Position numbers and translations under genes: made by a program. DNA of 37,806 nt from positions 1 through 37,806 of the forward strand of contig JANYBL010000074.1 of NCBI GenBank assembly GCA_025360815.1, in the 5' to 3' direction. Source of the stretch: Burkholderiales bacterium. Lineage in GTDB: Bacteria > Pseudomonadota > Gammaproteobacteria > Burkholderiales > Usitatibacteraceae. Positions 8,892-17,271 of the stretch are shown one piece after another (position 1 is the stretch's first letter; the number at the start of each line of letters is the position of its first letter). The notes beneath the pieces were generated by a model. The model did not search any database. It worked only from the letters and a program-made list of their open reading frames with translations, and was not told the origin of the DNA.

Positions 8892-9779
8892 ATGATTAAT
8901 CGCTCCGTCCGCCACCTGCCGTTTGCTACCTTTTTTGCAATGTTGTTGAAGCGTCCTACTGGACACGTTGCTGGTATATTTTTTGCTGTTTTCGCCGCAT
9001 TGTCGATTTCCGGGTGCGTCGTGCCGCCGAAGCCGGTTGCAAACGCCCCTGCCGCAGAAGACCTCGTCAGGCAACAAAGACTTGAGCGTGCACAGGCGCA
9101 TCTTGCGGATGGCCTCAAGCGCTACGATGCCGGCACGTATGATGAGTCAGTGCGCAGCTTTTTACTCGCCCTCGATACCGGATTGCTCAACCCAACCCAA
9201 CAAATTACAGCGCGCAAACATATGGCATTCATGCACTGTGTGAGTGGCCGCGAGGCGGCCTGCAAAGAAGAGTTTGAGAAAGCCTTTGCGCTTGACGCCA
9301 AATTTGAACTGACGCCCGCCGAGGCTGGCCATCCGACCTGGGGTCCGGTGTTTCGCCAGCTAAAAACGGAAATTGATATCCGTAAATCCGGACGCAGTCT
9401 TCAGCTGCCACCGAAGCCATTGACTGCGGCAGAGAAGCTGATCGTCGAGGCCACGACGGCTTACGATGCCGCCGATTACAACAAAGCGATTAAATCGTAT
9501 CAAGACGCGCTTAAAGAAAGCGTTACCGATGAGGATAAAATTCGCGTAACTAAATTTATGGCATTCAGCTATTGCCTGAGTAACCGTCCGAGCCTATGCC
9601 GCGCTGAATTTGAGAAATTATTGCTTCTGAAGCCTGACTTTGACCTTGAGCCCGCAGAAGCGGGACACCCTTCTTGGGGACCGTCCTTTAGAACCGTTAA
9701 AATTAAACAAAAAGCCGCTGCCGCAGCGGCGGTATCAAAGTCCGCTCCCACAACGCCGCCAACTCCGCCAAAGAAATAA
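8892..9779 (+). CDS. Lipoprotein with two tandem TPR-like modules (TssQ-like)
   Basis: The predicted envelope lipoprotein has 295 residues from the ATG at 8892. The open frame extends upstream to 8757, but that part looks like spacer. The lipobox LSISGC puts the lipidated Cys at residue 42, although a later ATG at 8940 would give a more usual 26-residue leader. The mature part holds two homologous modules of about 95 residues. Each has a TPR-like helix pair (YDAGTYDESVRSFLLAL; YDAADYNKAIKSYQDAL), a CxnC pair (HCVSGREAAC; YCLSNRPSLC) and a PAEAGHPxWGPxFR motif. I associate that motif with lipoproteins named TssQ next to type VI secretion genes, but no such genes are visible here. The gene ends 12 bp before the kinase. 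Confidence 0.85.
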   Translation: MINRSVRHLPFATFFAMLLKRPTGHVAGIFFAVFAALSISGCVVPPKPVANAPAAEDLVRQQRLERAQAHLADGLKRYDAGTYDESVRSFLLALDTGLLNPTQQITARKHMAFMHCVSGREAACKEEFEKAFALDAKFELTPAEAGHPTWGPVFRQLKTEIDIRKSGRSLQLPPKPLTAAEKLIVEATTAYDAADYNKAIKSYQDALKESVTDEDKIRVTKFMAFSYCLSNRPSLCRAEFEKLLLLKPDFDLEPAEAGHPSWGPSFRTVKIKQKAAAAAAVSKSAPTTPPTPPKK

Positions 9780-9791
9780 AATTTTGCCGCC

Positions 9792-11192
9792 ATGATTGAA
9801 ACGCTGGGTCGCTACAAAATACTTTCCATCATTGGCCAAGGCGCCATGGGTGTGGTCTACAAGGCTGTCGATCCGATGATTGATCGGACGGTAGCGATCA
9901 AGACCGTCAATTTATCGCTCAACAAAGACGACTTAACCGAATACGAAGCACGGTTCCAGCAAGAGATTAAAGCTGCCGGGCGCTTAAATCATCCCAACAT
10001 CGTTACCATTTATGATGTGGGACGAAATGAAAACATGGCCTATATGGCGATGGAGTTTCTAGAGGGCAAGGAGCTAAAAGATATCCTAGCCGAGGGTGAA
10101 CGTCCCAAAGTATCGTCGGTCGTGGATTGGATCGCGCAGTCTGCATTGGGGCTTGCGGTTGCACATGAAAATGAAATCATCCACCGCGACGTGAAACCGT
10201 CAAATATCATGATTGTGCGCGGCGGTCTCGTCAAGATCACCGATTTCGGCATTGCTCGCATGACTGCCTCGGCCGTTAAAACGATGACCGGTTTGATTCT
10301 CGGCAGCCCCCGCTATATGTCGCCCGAGCAAGTGATTGGCCGAACACTAGATCACCGCACCGATATTTTTTCGTTGGGCGTTGTGCTCTACGAAACGCTT
10401 ACCGGTGTACCACCATTTGATGGCGACAACGTCAACGCGATTATGTACGCAACCGTCAATCACCCGCCGCCGAATCCCTCCGCGCTTAATCCCGAGGTAC
10501 CGGCGATGCTCGATTTAATCGTTGCCAAAGCGCTCGCCAAAACGGTCGATGAGCGCTATCAAACGATGGCCGAATTTGCGCATGATCTGACTGAAGTCAA
10601 AAGGCAGATGCAAATCGGCAAGCCTCGCGCGGAAGTGATCGCTAGGAGTGCGCCGCCGCAACCCAAGGCGGGCAATCTTGAAGCGCTAGGTTTGGGCGCG
10701 GGTATGGGTCGTTATCAGAAAAACGATGAAGCCGTCGAAGCGGCCCCGCCGTTAAAGCTTGCCCAAACATTTGATTCTTTTGATGCCACGATGCGCCTTG
10801 CGGCCATCACAAACCAGACGGCGCAGTTTGCGCAATATATTTCCGACACGAAAAAAATGCGTGCTTATGCGGGCGACATTACCGATGAGCGCCTCAAAGG
10901 CCGACGCAGTAACGATCCTGCCAGCCTGACCCTTGGTCCAGAATTGATAGACGGCGATTCGGGTACGCCCGTATCGAAGAAAATCACCGTGGATTCATTG
11001 GGGTCGTTGGATGCGACAACCAGCACTGCAACATCAACGTCGGGCAAACGCCGCCCCGGAGACGATACTACCGTTGTCTTGTCGCCCTACGATGATAGCG
11101 AGGTAGAAACAGCTACCTGGGTGCCGGTCGCGGTGTTAGTGGTGTTGGCATGTGCTGTAATTGGTTTGTCGGCCGCGTTAATTTTTCGCTGA
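9792..11192 (+). CDS. Hanks-type Ser/Thr protein kinase with C-terminal membrane anchor
   Basis: A complete eukaryotic-like kinase domain fills residues 7-275: glycine loop GQGAMGVV (15-22), ATP lysine K37 in VAIK, helix-C Glu58, catalytic loop HRDVKPSN with Asp133, DFG at 151-153 and MSPEQ at the end of the activation segment. The activation loop has several Thr/Ser residues (TASAVKTMTGL) suited to autophosphorylation. A 165-residue low-complexity linker ends in one membrane span (about 445-465, VPVAVLVVLACAVIGLSAAL) with almost nothing after it, so the kinase faces the cytoplasm with no external sensor of its own. Sensing might come from the neighbouring lipoprotein or PEGA protein. The start ATG at 9792 has no clear ribosome site, and translation may be coupled to the gene 12 bp upstream. 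Confidence 0.95.
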   Translation: MIETLGRYKILSIIGQGAMGVVYKAVDPMIDRTVAIKTVNLSLNKDDLTEYEARFQQEIKAAGRLNHPNIVTIYDVGRNENMAYMAMEFLEGKELKDILAEGERPKVSSVVDWIAQSALGLAVAHENEIIHRDVKPSNIMIVRGGLVKITDFGIARMTASAVKTMTGLILGSPRYMSPEQVIGRTLDHRTDIFSLGVVLYETLTGVPPFDGDNVNAIMYATVNHPPPNPSALNPEVPAMLDLIVAKALAKTVDERYQTMAEFAHDLTEVKRQMQIGKPRAEVIARSAPPQPKAGNLEALGLGAGMGRYQKNDEAVEAAPPLKLAQTFDSFDATMRLAAITNQTAQFAQYISDTKKMRAYAGDITDERLKGRRSNDPASLTLGPELIDGDSGTPVSKKITVDSLGSLDATTSTATSTSGKRRPGDDTTVVLSPYDDSEVETATWVPVAVLVVLACAVIGLSAALIFR

Positions 11193-11279
11193 ACAAAAAT
11201 TTTCGCCTTCTTGGTTGTGATGTGGCTCTTTAAGTAAAACATCCGCATCCATGTGCGCTGCAGAAGCGCCGCCACAGGC

Positions 11280-12170
11280 TCACACAATTTTGATCGACAA
11301 ATTGGGCAATTTATCAATATGACACTCGATCACATCGCCCCTCACGACTGGCCCGACATTTTCTGGCGTGCCGGAATAAATAATATCGCCGGGGAACAAT
11401 TCGAACGCTTCAGACAGCTTGGCAATTTGCTCGGCGACTGACCATATCATTTGGTTTAAATTCGCGTTCTGCTTCATCTCACCATTTACTTTCAGCCAAA
11501 TCGCCCCCTCATAAAATTTGCCGATTTCAGTTGCCGGATGAAGCGGCCCAACCGGTGCAGAATGATCAAAGCTCTTACCGATTTCCCAGGGTTTCTTTTG
11601 ATCACCTAACGCACGCTGCAAATCACGCCGCGTCATATCGAGCCCCAAGGCATAGCCGTAAACATAGTCAAGTGCTGATTCGACACTGATGTTCCGCCCC
11701 CCTTTGTTGATTGCCGCCACCAGCTCAACCTCATAATGATAATTTTTCGTGAGTGTCGGATATGGGTGATCGGCAACGGTTCCGGCGGCCACGTTTTGAA
11801 TGGCATCAGTCGGCTTCTGAAAAAAGAACGGCGGCTCACGTGTCGGATCCGAGCCCATTTCGCGGGCGTGGGCTGCGTAATTGCGACCAATACAATAAAT
11901 GCGACGCACCGGAAAGCGTGCGGATTGGCCGACGATTGGGATTGAGATGGTTTCGATGTTAAACAGTGTTGGCATGGTGTTCTTGTTGGATGAATTAGAC
12001 ATGTTGGAAGCTGCCCCTTTGCTGTTATCTTTGCTGTTGCCACCAGCCGAGTTCGTGGCACATCCGCCCAAGAGACCGAGCGAACCTACCGCCGCCAACG
12101 CGCTGCCGGAGAGCATCGCATGCGTATTTTTAAGCATCATACGGCGTGTCATTTTAACCATCTCAGTCAT
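11280..12170 (-). CDS. Fumarylacetoacetate hydrolase family protein with Tat/lipoprotein leader
   Basis: From residue 66 on, the 296-residue protein is a standard FAH-fold enzyme of the fumarylpyruvate-hydrolase/acylpyruvase type. It has FPVRRIYCIGRNYAAHAREMG, PPFFFQKPTDA, metal ligands Glu147 and Glu149 (YHYEVEL) and Asp178 (LGLDMTRRD), and FPGDIIYSGTPENVG. Before it comes a leader with twin arginines (TRRMMLK, 8-14), a hydrophobic stretch and a lipobox LLGGC with Cys37, then a Ser/Asn/Gly-rich linker. This predicts Tat export and lipidation, unusual for a family that is normally cytosolic. The start at 12170 was chosen for its AGGAGG site; the frame is open further upstream. An internal ATG at 11975 would give the ordinary cytosolic form. 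Confidence 0.9.
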   Translation of the reverse strand: MTEMVKMTRRMMLKNTHAMLSGSALAAVGSLGLLGGCATNSAGGNSKDNSKGAASNMSNSSNKNTMPTLFNIETISIPIVGQSARFPVRRIYCIGRNYAAHAREMGSDPTREPPFFFQKPTDAIQNVAAGTVADHPYPTLTKNYHYEVELVAAINKGGRNISVESALDYVYGYALGLDMTRRDLQRALGDQKKPWEIGKSFDHSAPVGPLHPATEIGKFYEGAIWLKVNGEMKQNANLNQMIWSVAEQIAKLSEAFELFPGDIIYSGTPENVGPVVRGDVIECHIDKLPNLSIKIV

Positions 12171-12175
12171 CTTAT

Positions 12176-12181
12176 CCTCCT
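12176..12181 (-). promoter_or_regulatory. Strong Shine-Dalgarno fixing the FAH-family start
   Basis: AGGAGG on the minus strand lies five bases before the ATG at 12170. It is one of the strongest ribosome sites in the window. It supports translation of the full leader-bearing form rather than the longer open frame or the internal start. Confidence 0.8.
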
Positions 12182-12377
12182 GAATTTTTTGGATCACCGG
12201 TATTGAAAGACAAGAGTACCGGACTAGGTGGCGGCGCAATTGACGTAAACTAAGATGCGAGCCAAGCCGCCAACCACACCGAAAAATAAGGAAGAATGCC
12301 TCAAGCTCTAGACCTGATGCGGTGTTTACGATAAATGGCGTTGGCCAGCCGCCAATATAGTGCTAAAAAGCGATGCC

Positions 12378-13490
12378 TTATCCGTTTACGTTGCTCGGCG
12401 CGTACTGCATTGCCGCATCCTGTCGGCGTTGATTCACCGATTCATCGATCACTTGGTCAGCGGTAATGCTGCGCTTAATTTTTGCGGCCAACGCGAACAC
12501 GCCATTTCGTGATTCATCGTGCATTTGTCCCCGATAATCGGGCTGCGGCAAAATAGGCAGTGGCGAGTTGTAAAGCAGCCCGACAGTGCCAAGCTGTTGC
12601 GACATCCAGCCAAGCGCAATATCAGACAGCTGCGGCTGTTCATAGCCTCCTCCCACATCCCCGTGTCCCCCGACAAACCAGCGTTGCTCAACATAAGCCC
12701 TGGCATCCCACGGCGTGTAGTTAAAATCGGCGCGAAACTCATCGACGGCTAGCGCATGAAAGCCATATTTCACGAGCGGGTTTAACGCCGTGTCGGCGAA
12801 GCGGAATAAATCAACGCGTTTGTTTTCCTCTTGATACACCGGCAAACCGAGCGAGCCCACCGTATCCCACACACCAACTGCTTCAACGGGAACATAACGG
12901 ATCATGTGCTCTTCACCAACTTGAAAACCCGCTGACTGAACTTGCAGCCATAAATTGTTGATCAATTTTTGCGCAAGATTAGCGTTGCGCTGCTGCCGAT
13001 AATACGCCCAGACATAAAAGCCATAGCGATAGGCATCTTCTTTGCTCGCAATGTTCAGCTTGGCATAATCCATTACACCGGCTTTGGTAATCATGCCCGC
13101 CAATGCCCGTGCCGTGTAGGCGCCGCGACTAAAGCCAGCGATGACAATCTTGTCCCCCGGCTGATAATTGCGGCAAATGAAGGTATAGCCGCGAACGATG
13201 CGCGAAATAATGCCCGCCCCAAACGCGCCGCCCAGTAATCGTTCAATGACGTTATCTGAATCGCCCACACCGTGAAGATATTTGGCGTGTTGTATGATCG
13301 TGCGATTAGCCCCGTTTATCAGCACCCGCTCGCCCTCGCCCCGCAGCTGCCAAGAGTCCAGCGTGTCATCTCCAGCGAGGTTGTGGTACAACTTTAGGAC
13401 ATTTGTGGCCGTTGTCTGCCCGTCGTTGTCCTGATCAACGTTGGAGCCATTCCAAGTGCCGTCAGCAAGAAAGGCAATCACTTTTGACAT
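12378..13490 (-). CDS. DUF2235 alpha/beta-hydrolase domain protein
   Basis: The 370-residue product is a DUF2235 protein, the family that includes Tle1-type phospholipase effectors of type VI secretion and many uncharacterised hydrolases. Visible landmarks are FLADGTWNGS at the N-terminus, the nucleophile elbow GFSRG (Ser121), an acid candidate Asp209 in GVWDTVGSLG, and His276 in GGHGDVGGGY. No signal peptide or extra domain is seen, so export by a general route is not indicated. The start at ATG 13490 is supported by GGAG (complement of 13497-13500) six bases upstream; the frame also opens at a TTG four codons earlier. No VgrG, Hcp or immunity gene is adjacent, so an effector role is not supported. 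Confidence 0.88.
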   Translation of the reverse strand: MSKVIAFLADGTWNGSNVDQDNDGQTTATNVLKLYHNLAGDDTLDSWQLRGEGERVLINGANRTIIQHAKYLHGVGDSDNVIERLLGGAFGAGIISRIVRGYTFICRNYQPGDKIVIAGFSRGAYTARALAGMITKAGVMDYAKLNIASKEDAYRYGFYVWAYYRQQRNANLAQKLINNLWLQVQSAGFQVGEEHMIRYVPVEAVGVWDTVGSLGLPVYQEENKRVDLFRFADTALNPLVKYGFHALAVDEFRADFNYTPWDARAYVEQRWFVGGHGDVGGGYEQPQLSDIALGWMSQQLGTVGLLYNSPLPILPQPDYRGQMHDESRNGVFALAAKIKRSITADQVIDESVNQRRQDAAMQYAPSNVNG

Positions 13491-13593
13491 ACTGAACTCC
13501 AATCGTAGGCACCACGAACAAAAAATGAAACGCTAGCATTGGCGGGGCACCCAAGTCAAAATGCCGCCGAAAAAGTCGTCCCATCAAGGATGT

Positions 13594-14529
13594 TTACTTT
13601 TCAAACGGTACCACCAGATGTTTTTTGAAAAATGCCTCCGCGCGCAGTTTCGTATCTTCAGTGGCCGCAACATTGGCCGCGACCGCTTGGCGCTTGCTGC
13701 TCGGCGTATCGTAGGAATGTTGTGCGCCGATGTAGCGGACAAATATCAAATCGCTGCCATCCGCGTTGCTCAATGTTGAACTGGGACTGTCGCCCACCAG
13801 TTTTTCACACTTGGCAACGCTTACCTCCTCATCTTCCGTGCCAATTAGTAGCAATAGCGGCGCATAGGACTGATACCGACTACCGTAATGCTTGCTTACT
13901 GGCGCGCAAGCGGGATAAACAGCGATAGCAGCGCGGAAGCCGGTTTCGGGCGTAGGTTTTTCAAATCCAACGCTACCGCGCGCCATCGTTGATAATGCCG
14001 CGCTGCCGCCATTTGACCAGCCCTGCAGGAACACATTATTTTTTTGCACATCTGCGCGACTGCGCAAGTATTTAAGCCCCATGTACGCGTCGAAAGGACG
14101 CACGGTGATTTCGTTGATCTCACGCGGACGGCTGCCGTTATTAGTACCTGCTTCGAAGCCTTTGAAATAGCCGCGTGGACCGAATGTATCGATGTAGAGC
14201 CCGATATATCCACGATCTGCCCAGAATTTACCCCACAGAACTGTGCGAGCGGCGAGCGTGGTGGCATCGTACTGCTTGGCACTGGAGCTATAAACGCCGG
14301 AGCGACCATGCAGCATCACCACGGCGGGTCGTGCGTCCGGCCACAATTTTGCATCTGGCAGGTACATGAACCCGATCAACTTGACCTTGTCATCGGCACT
14401 ATTAAAGGTGACTGTTTCGGGCATGAGCGATTGCGCTAAAATTGCAGACGGCAAAAATAACGAGAAGAAAAATAGCAAGCAGAACGACAAGGAAAACAAA
14501 TTCAAAGAATGGGTCAAGCATGGCTTCAT
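13594..14529 (-). CDS. Exported dienelactone-hydrolase-like alpha/beta hydrolase
   Basis: The 311-residue product starts with a long hydrophobic signal peptide ending in PSAILA|Q, so it should be periplasmic. The remaining sequence is a DLH-type alpha/beta hydrolase: oxyanion region VVMLHGRSG, GFSRG-like elbow GWSNGGS (Ser172), acid Asp233 in LIGTEDEEV and His271 in GAQHSYD. DLH enzymes proper use Cys; here the nucleophile is Ser, as in many broad esterases. The start at ATG 14529 was chosen because it begins the signal peptide; the frame extends 24 codons further upstream. It shares strand and neighbourhood with the FAH-family and DUF2235 genes, making a run of three hydrolase genes. The substrate is unknown. 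Confidence 0.85.
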   Translation of the reverse strand: MKPCLTHSLNLFSLSFCLLFFFSLFLPSAILAQSLMPETVTFNSADDKVKLIGFMYLPDAKLWPDARPAVVMLHGRSGVYSSSAKQYDATTLAARTVLWGKFWADRGYIGLYIDTFGPRGYFKGFEAGTNNGSRPREINEITVRPFDAYMGLKYLRSRADVQKNNVFLQGWSNGGSAALSTMARGSVGFEKPTPETGFRAAIAVYPACAPVSKHYGSRYQSYAPLLLLIGTEDEEVSVAKCEKLVGDSPSSTLSNADGSDLIFVRYIGAQHSYDTPSSKRQAVAANVAATEDTKLRAEAFFKKHLVVPFEK

Positions 14530-14705
14530 AAGTCTTGAGTTAATGTTCAATGCCGCCTCCAAAAATGAACCCAACATTGCTGCGCAAGGCGCACGTGCCA
14601 AAATATCCGCGAATGATCATTACAATATTACGCATAAATTGATTTAATGTTTTAGCATCATAAGATATGACGATAGGACAAGTATCATAAAGTCGCTTCG
14701 GCTGT

Positions 14706-14725
14706 ATTCAGCCGCATTCAGCCGC
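14706..14725. repeat. Exact 10-bp tandem duplication (attcagccgc x2)
   Basis: Two adjacent identical copies of attcagccgc lie in the spacer upstream of the pilin-like gene. This belongs to a recurrent class of 10-11 bp tandem duplications in the window. Confidence 0.9.
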
Positions 14726-14760
14726 AGTTTCCAACGGCAAGCACGCAAGCAAAAACAAGT

Positions 14761-14790
14761 ACAAGCAAGTACAAGCAAGTACAAGCAAGT
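14761..14790. repeat. Exact 10-bp tandem repeat (acaagcaagt x3) with degenerate flanks
   Basis: Three identical copies of acaagcaagt are followed by decayed copies (cccagcaagg) and preceded by aaaaacaagt. The array lies about 47 bp upstream of the TTG start at 14837, so a copy-number change could alter promoter or leader spacing. It is too short and has no spacers to be a CRISPR. Confidence 0.92.
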
Positions 14791-14836
14791 CCCAGCAAGG
14801 CACAGTAAAAGACCATCAGACAAAGAGGCAATTAAA

Positions 14837-15475
14837 TTGAACATCAGCGCGTCCAAAGTTTTCCTTGCAGCAGCAATCGTAGTGACGATTATGATGACGG
14901 CTGCCGGCCTTTATTTACAGGAGCAGCGCAACAAGCTCGCAATTGAAAAAGCCGCTGTCGAACAAACCATCGCAGCAGCCAAGCAACAACAAACATCACT
15001 CGGGCACGTCAATTCCAGTGCGGAAAAATCTACAGCCGACGCACAGCAAATCACACAGTCGCTCAATAAAGCGGTGGATGCGAGCAGACAATATCAACAA
15101 GAGCTTAGCGAGCGGGGCAAACGGGACAAGGCATTAAGCGAAGCGGTGATGATCTCCCAAGAGGTGAAAATGGCGACCGCTGAATATTTTCAAAGTGAAG
15201 GAAAATGGCCGGTCAACCAGTTAGCCATAGGCATGCCGCCGGCTGAGCGTTATAAAAACGAAACGCTGCGCAGTGTCAGTATTGAGCCATTCGGCCAGTC
15301 GCTGCGCATTCGTATCAAATTCATAAGCCCACAAAGTTCTACAGGCAGCTTAGAACAACAGCTTCACTACCTTGGCAACACGAGCGAGGCAGGTCGAATT
15401 TCATGGGCCTGTGTGAGCCCAGACATCAAGGATATTGCCGAGTTGCTGCCTACTTGCAAGTACCAGCCCACCTGA
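14837..15475 (+). CDS. Membrane-anchored coiled-coil protein with a type IV pilin-like C-terminal domain
   Basis: The 212-residue product has an N-terminal membrane span (about 8-27), a long Gln/Ala/Lys-rich helix likely to form a coiled coil (about 28-100), and a C-terminal part that resembles the globular domain of type IV pilins. Supporting features are ALSEAVMISQEVKMATAEYFQSEG followed by KWPVN, a predicted beta region, and the closing pattern RISWAC(192)...LLPTC(207), equivalent to the pilin C-terminal disulfide loop. There is no prepilin peptidase motif (G|FTLIE) at the N-terminus, so it is not a processed pilin. The start is TTG at 14837, with AGAGG eight bases upstream. Its function is unknown. 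Confidence 0.72.
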   Translation: MNISASKVFLAAAIVVTIMMTAAGLYLQEQRNKLAIEKAAVEQTIAAAKQQQTSLGHVNSSAEKSTADAQQITQSLNKAVDASRQYQQELSERGKRDKALSEAVMISQEVKMATAEYFQSEGKWPVNQLAIGMPPAERYKNETLRSVSIEPFGQSLRIRIKFISPQSSTGSLEQQLHYLGNTSEAGRISWACVSPDIKDIAELLPTCKYQPT

Positions 15476-15567
15476 ATTGATTGCCTTCGTTTTGTCACTA
15501 CCTAGGCGCGCACTGAAGTCAATGCCAAAGCCAGCGGTCGGAATTAGGCCACCCGGCATTTGGACTA

Positions 15568-17079
15568 TCAGTTTTGCGAAACTGGTTGCGCCAAGTGTGA
15601 ATGGTTGATCGCGTAAAAAAAATAGCCCACGAGCGCCAGCGCCATCCACACACCAAACACCACAAAAGTAATTGCCGATAGATCTTTGATAATGTAGACG
15701 CACGATAAAATACTTAAACCGGGAATGAAATAAGGACCGAACGGGACACGGAAACCTTTGCCATGTTTCGCCACACTGCTCGCGGCCTCTTCGGCGCTGA
15801 CATGAAAGCGCTTTCCCCGCACCAGTGGCACCGCGGCTGATACCACCGCAAACGCGCAAAGCGTTCCCAAGCTCACCATGTCCCACAGATACGTTGAATC
15901 CACCGTGCCCGCAACTAAGGCGGCAAAAAAGCAAACGATGACCGTGTTATGAGCAGGTACTTTACGATTGCGGCTGACACGCTTAAACGTTGGCCCAATC
16001 AAGCCATCACAAGCTACTGCATACAAAATACGCGTTTGGCCGTACAGCGATGCAAGCGCCACGCTGAACACCGAAATCACCGCCCCTGCCGATAACACCA
16101 AGGCGGGCCAAACCTTGCCCGTGACGTTTTGCAGAATCACTGCAAGTCCTGCTTCTTGTCCGTCAAATTTCGCAGCCGCCTGCGCACCAAGTGCCGTGAT
16201 GGCCACCAACATATAGCAGACCGTTACCACGACCAAGGCGCCGATAATGCCGCGCGGCACATCACGCCGCGGGTTCTTGGCCTCGGCACCGCCAGTGGCT
16301 ACTGTATCCAAACCGACAAACGAGAAAAATACCGTTGCCGCTGCCGCCGTTACGCCGGTCATCCCGGCGTGACCTTTGCTATTGTCGGTATTAAAAAAGG
16401 GTGTGAAATTATTCGCGTCAAAGCCCGAGATTGCGATCACGGCGAAGAAAATTAAGATGGCGATTTTAATGAGCACCATGATTGAATTGACCGTCGTCGA
16501 TTCCCGTGCGCCGCGCAGCAATAAAACACCGCACATAAAAATAAGCAGAATTGGCGGTAAATTGATTTGCGCCAAATGAATTTCCATTCCATTTGTGCCC
16601 GAGACAATTGTCGGCGAACGCAGCGCCTGCGGGATATGCCAACCAAATGCATTTTCAATAAAATTATTCAAGTAAGCTGACCACCCAATCGCGGTGGCGC
16701 TGCCGGAAAGACCGAATTCCAGTATTAAACAGGCAGCCACAATGTAAGCAAAAAATTCGCCTACTGTGACGTAAATATACGAATACGACGAGCCTGAAGC
16801 TGGAATGCGCGACGACAACTCGGCATAACAAAGTGCTGTTAATCCAGCCGTAAATGCCGCCATCATAAACGACAAAATAACTGCCGGTCCCGCCTTCGGA
16901 ACCGCTTCAGCGAGCGTAAAAAAAATACCGGTGCCAATGGTCCCACCCACACCCAACATCATTAGCGAAAATACGCCCAAGGTTTTTTTGAGTTGCTCCG
17001 CTTCATGCAGCTGTGGCTCAAGATGCGAATCAATAGACTTGGTGCGAAACAGTTTTTGGAACCGTGCTTGCGTTTTCAA
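15568..17079 (-). CDS. APC superfamily amino-acid permease
   Basis: A 503-residue inner-membrane transporter of the amino acid-polyamine-organocation superfamily, close to the cationic-amino-acid-transporter/YfnA group. After a polar N-terminus of about 35 residues comes the substrate-binding unwound helix motif GVGGTIGTGIFF, then ELSSRIPASGSSYSYIY in helix 3 and about twelve hydrophobic spans in all. FVGLDTVATGGAEAKNPRRDVPRGI is the conserved loop after helix 6. The substrate cannot be read from sequence. The gene is convergent with the pilin-like gene and lies 192 bp downstream of the propeller-GGDEF gene on the same strand. Confidence 0.92.
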   Translation of the reverse strand: MKTQARFQKLFRTKSIDSHLEPQLHEAEQLKKTLGVFSLMMLGVGGTIGTGIFFTLAEAVPKAGPAVILSFMMAAFTAGLTALCYAELSSRIPASGSSYSYIYVTVGEFFAYIVAACLILEFGLSGSATAIGWSAYLNNFIENAFGWHIPQALRSPTIVSGTNGMEIHLAQINLPPILLIFMCGVLLLRGARESTTVNSIMVLIKIAILIFFAVIAISGFDANNFTPFFNTDNSKGHAGMTGVTAAAATVFFSFVGLDTVATGGAEAKNPRRDVPRGIIGALVVVTVCYMLVAITALGAQAAAKFDGQEAGLAVILQNVTGKVWPALVLSAGAVISVFSVALASLYGQTRILYAVACDGLIGPTFKRVSRNRKVPAHNTVIVCFFAALVAGTVDSTYLWDMVSLGTLCAFAVVSAAVPLVRGKRFHVSAEEAASSVAKHGKGFRVPFGPYFIPGLSILSCVYIIKDLSAITFVVFGVWMALALVGYFFYAINHSHLAQPVSQN

Positions 17080-17271
17080 GATGGATTATTTTCAGTTGAG
17101 CGTTATTAAGGCATCGTGGAACAGTGTGGAAAATAAGATTGCAGACCATTCGCAAAAGCAGAAACCAATGGCCACAACGCGAAAATCGAACACTGCACGG
17201 CGGTTAAGACCGATAGCTTACACGCCAAACGCCAACCTTTCTGTTGCACTGCTTTTGAACACACTCATCAC

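Larger units (their letters stand above)
14530..14836. other. Divergent intergenic region with 10-bp tandem repeats
   Basis: This 307-bp region lies between two divergent genes and should hold promoters for both. No RNA gene was seen. Its right half contains two separate 10-bp tandem repeats, listed on their own. Confidence 0.7.

Noticed and set aside
12378-13490. DUF2235 protein as a type VI secretion effector
   Set aside because: No VgrG, Hcp, PAAR, adaptor or immunity gene is adjacent, and many DUF2235 proteins are not effectors.
14751-14800. Short direct repeats resembling a CRISPR array
   Set aside because: The 10-bp units are directly adjacent with no spacers, and no cas genes are present; it is a simple tandem repeat.
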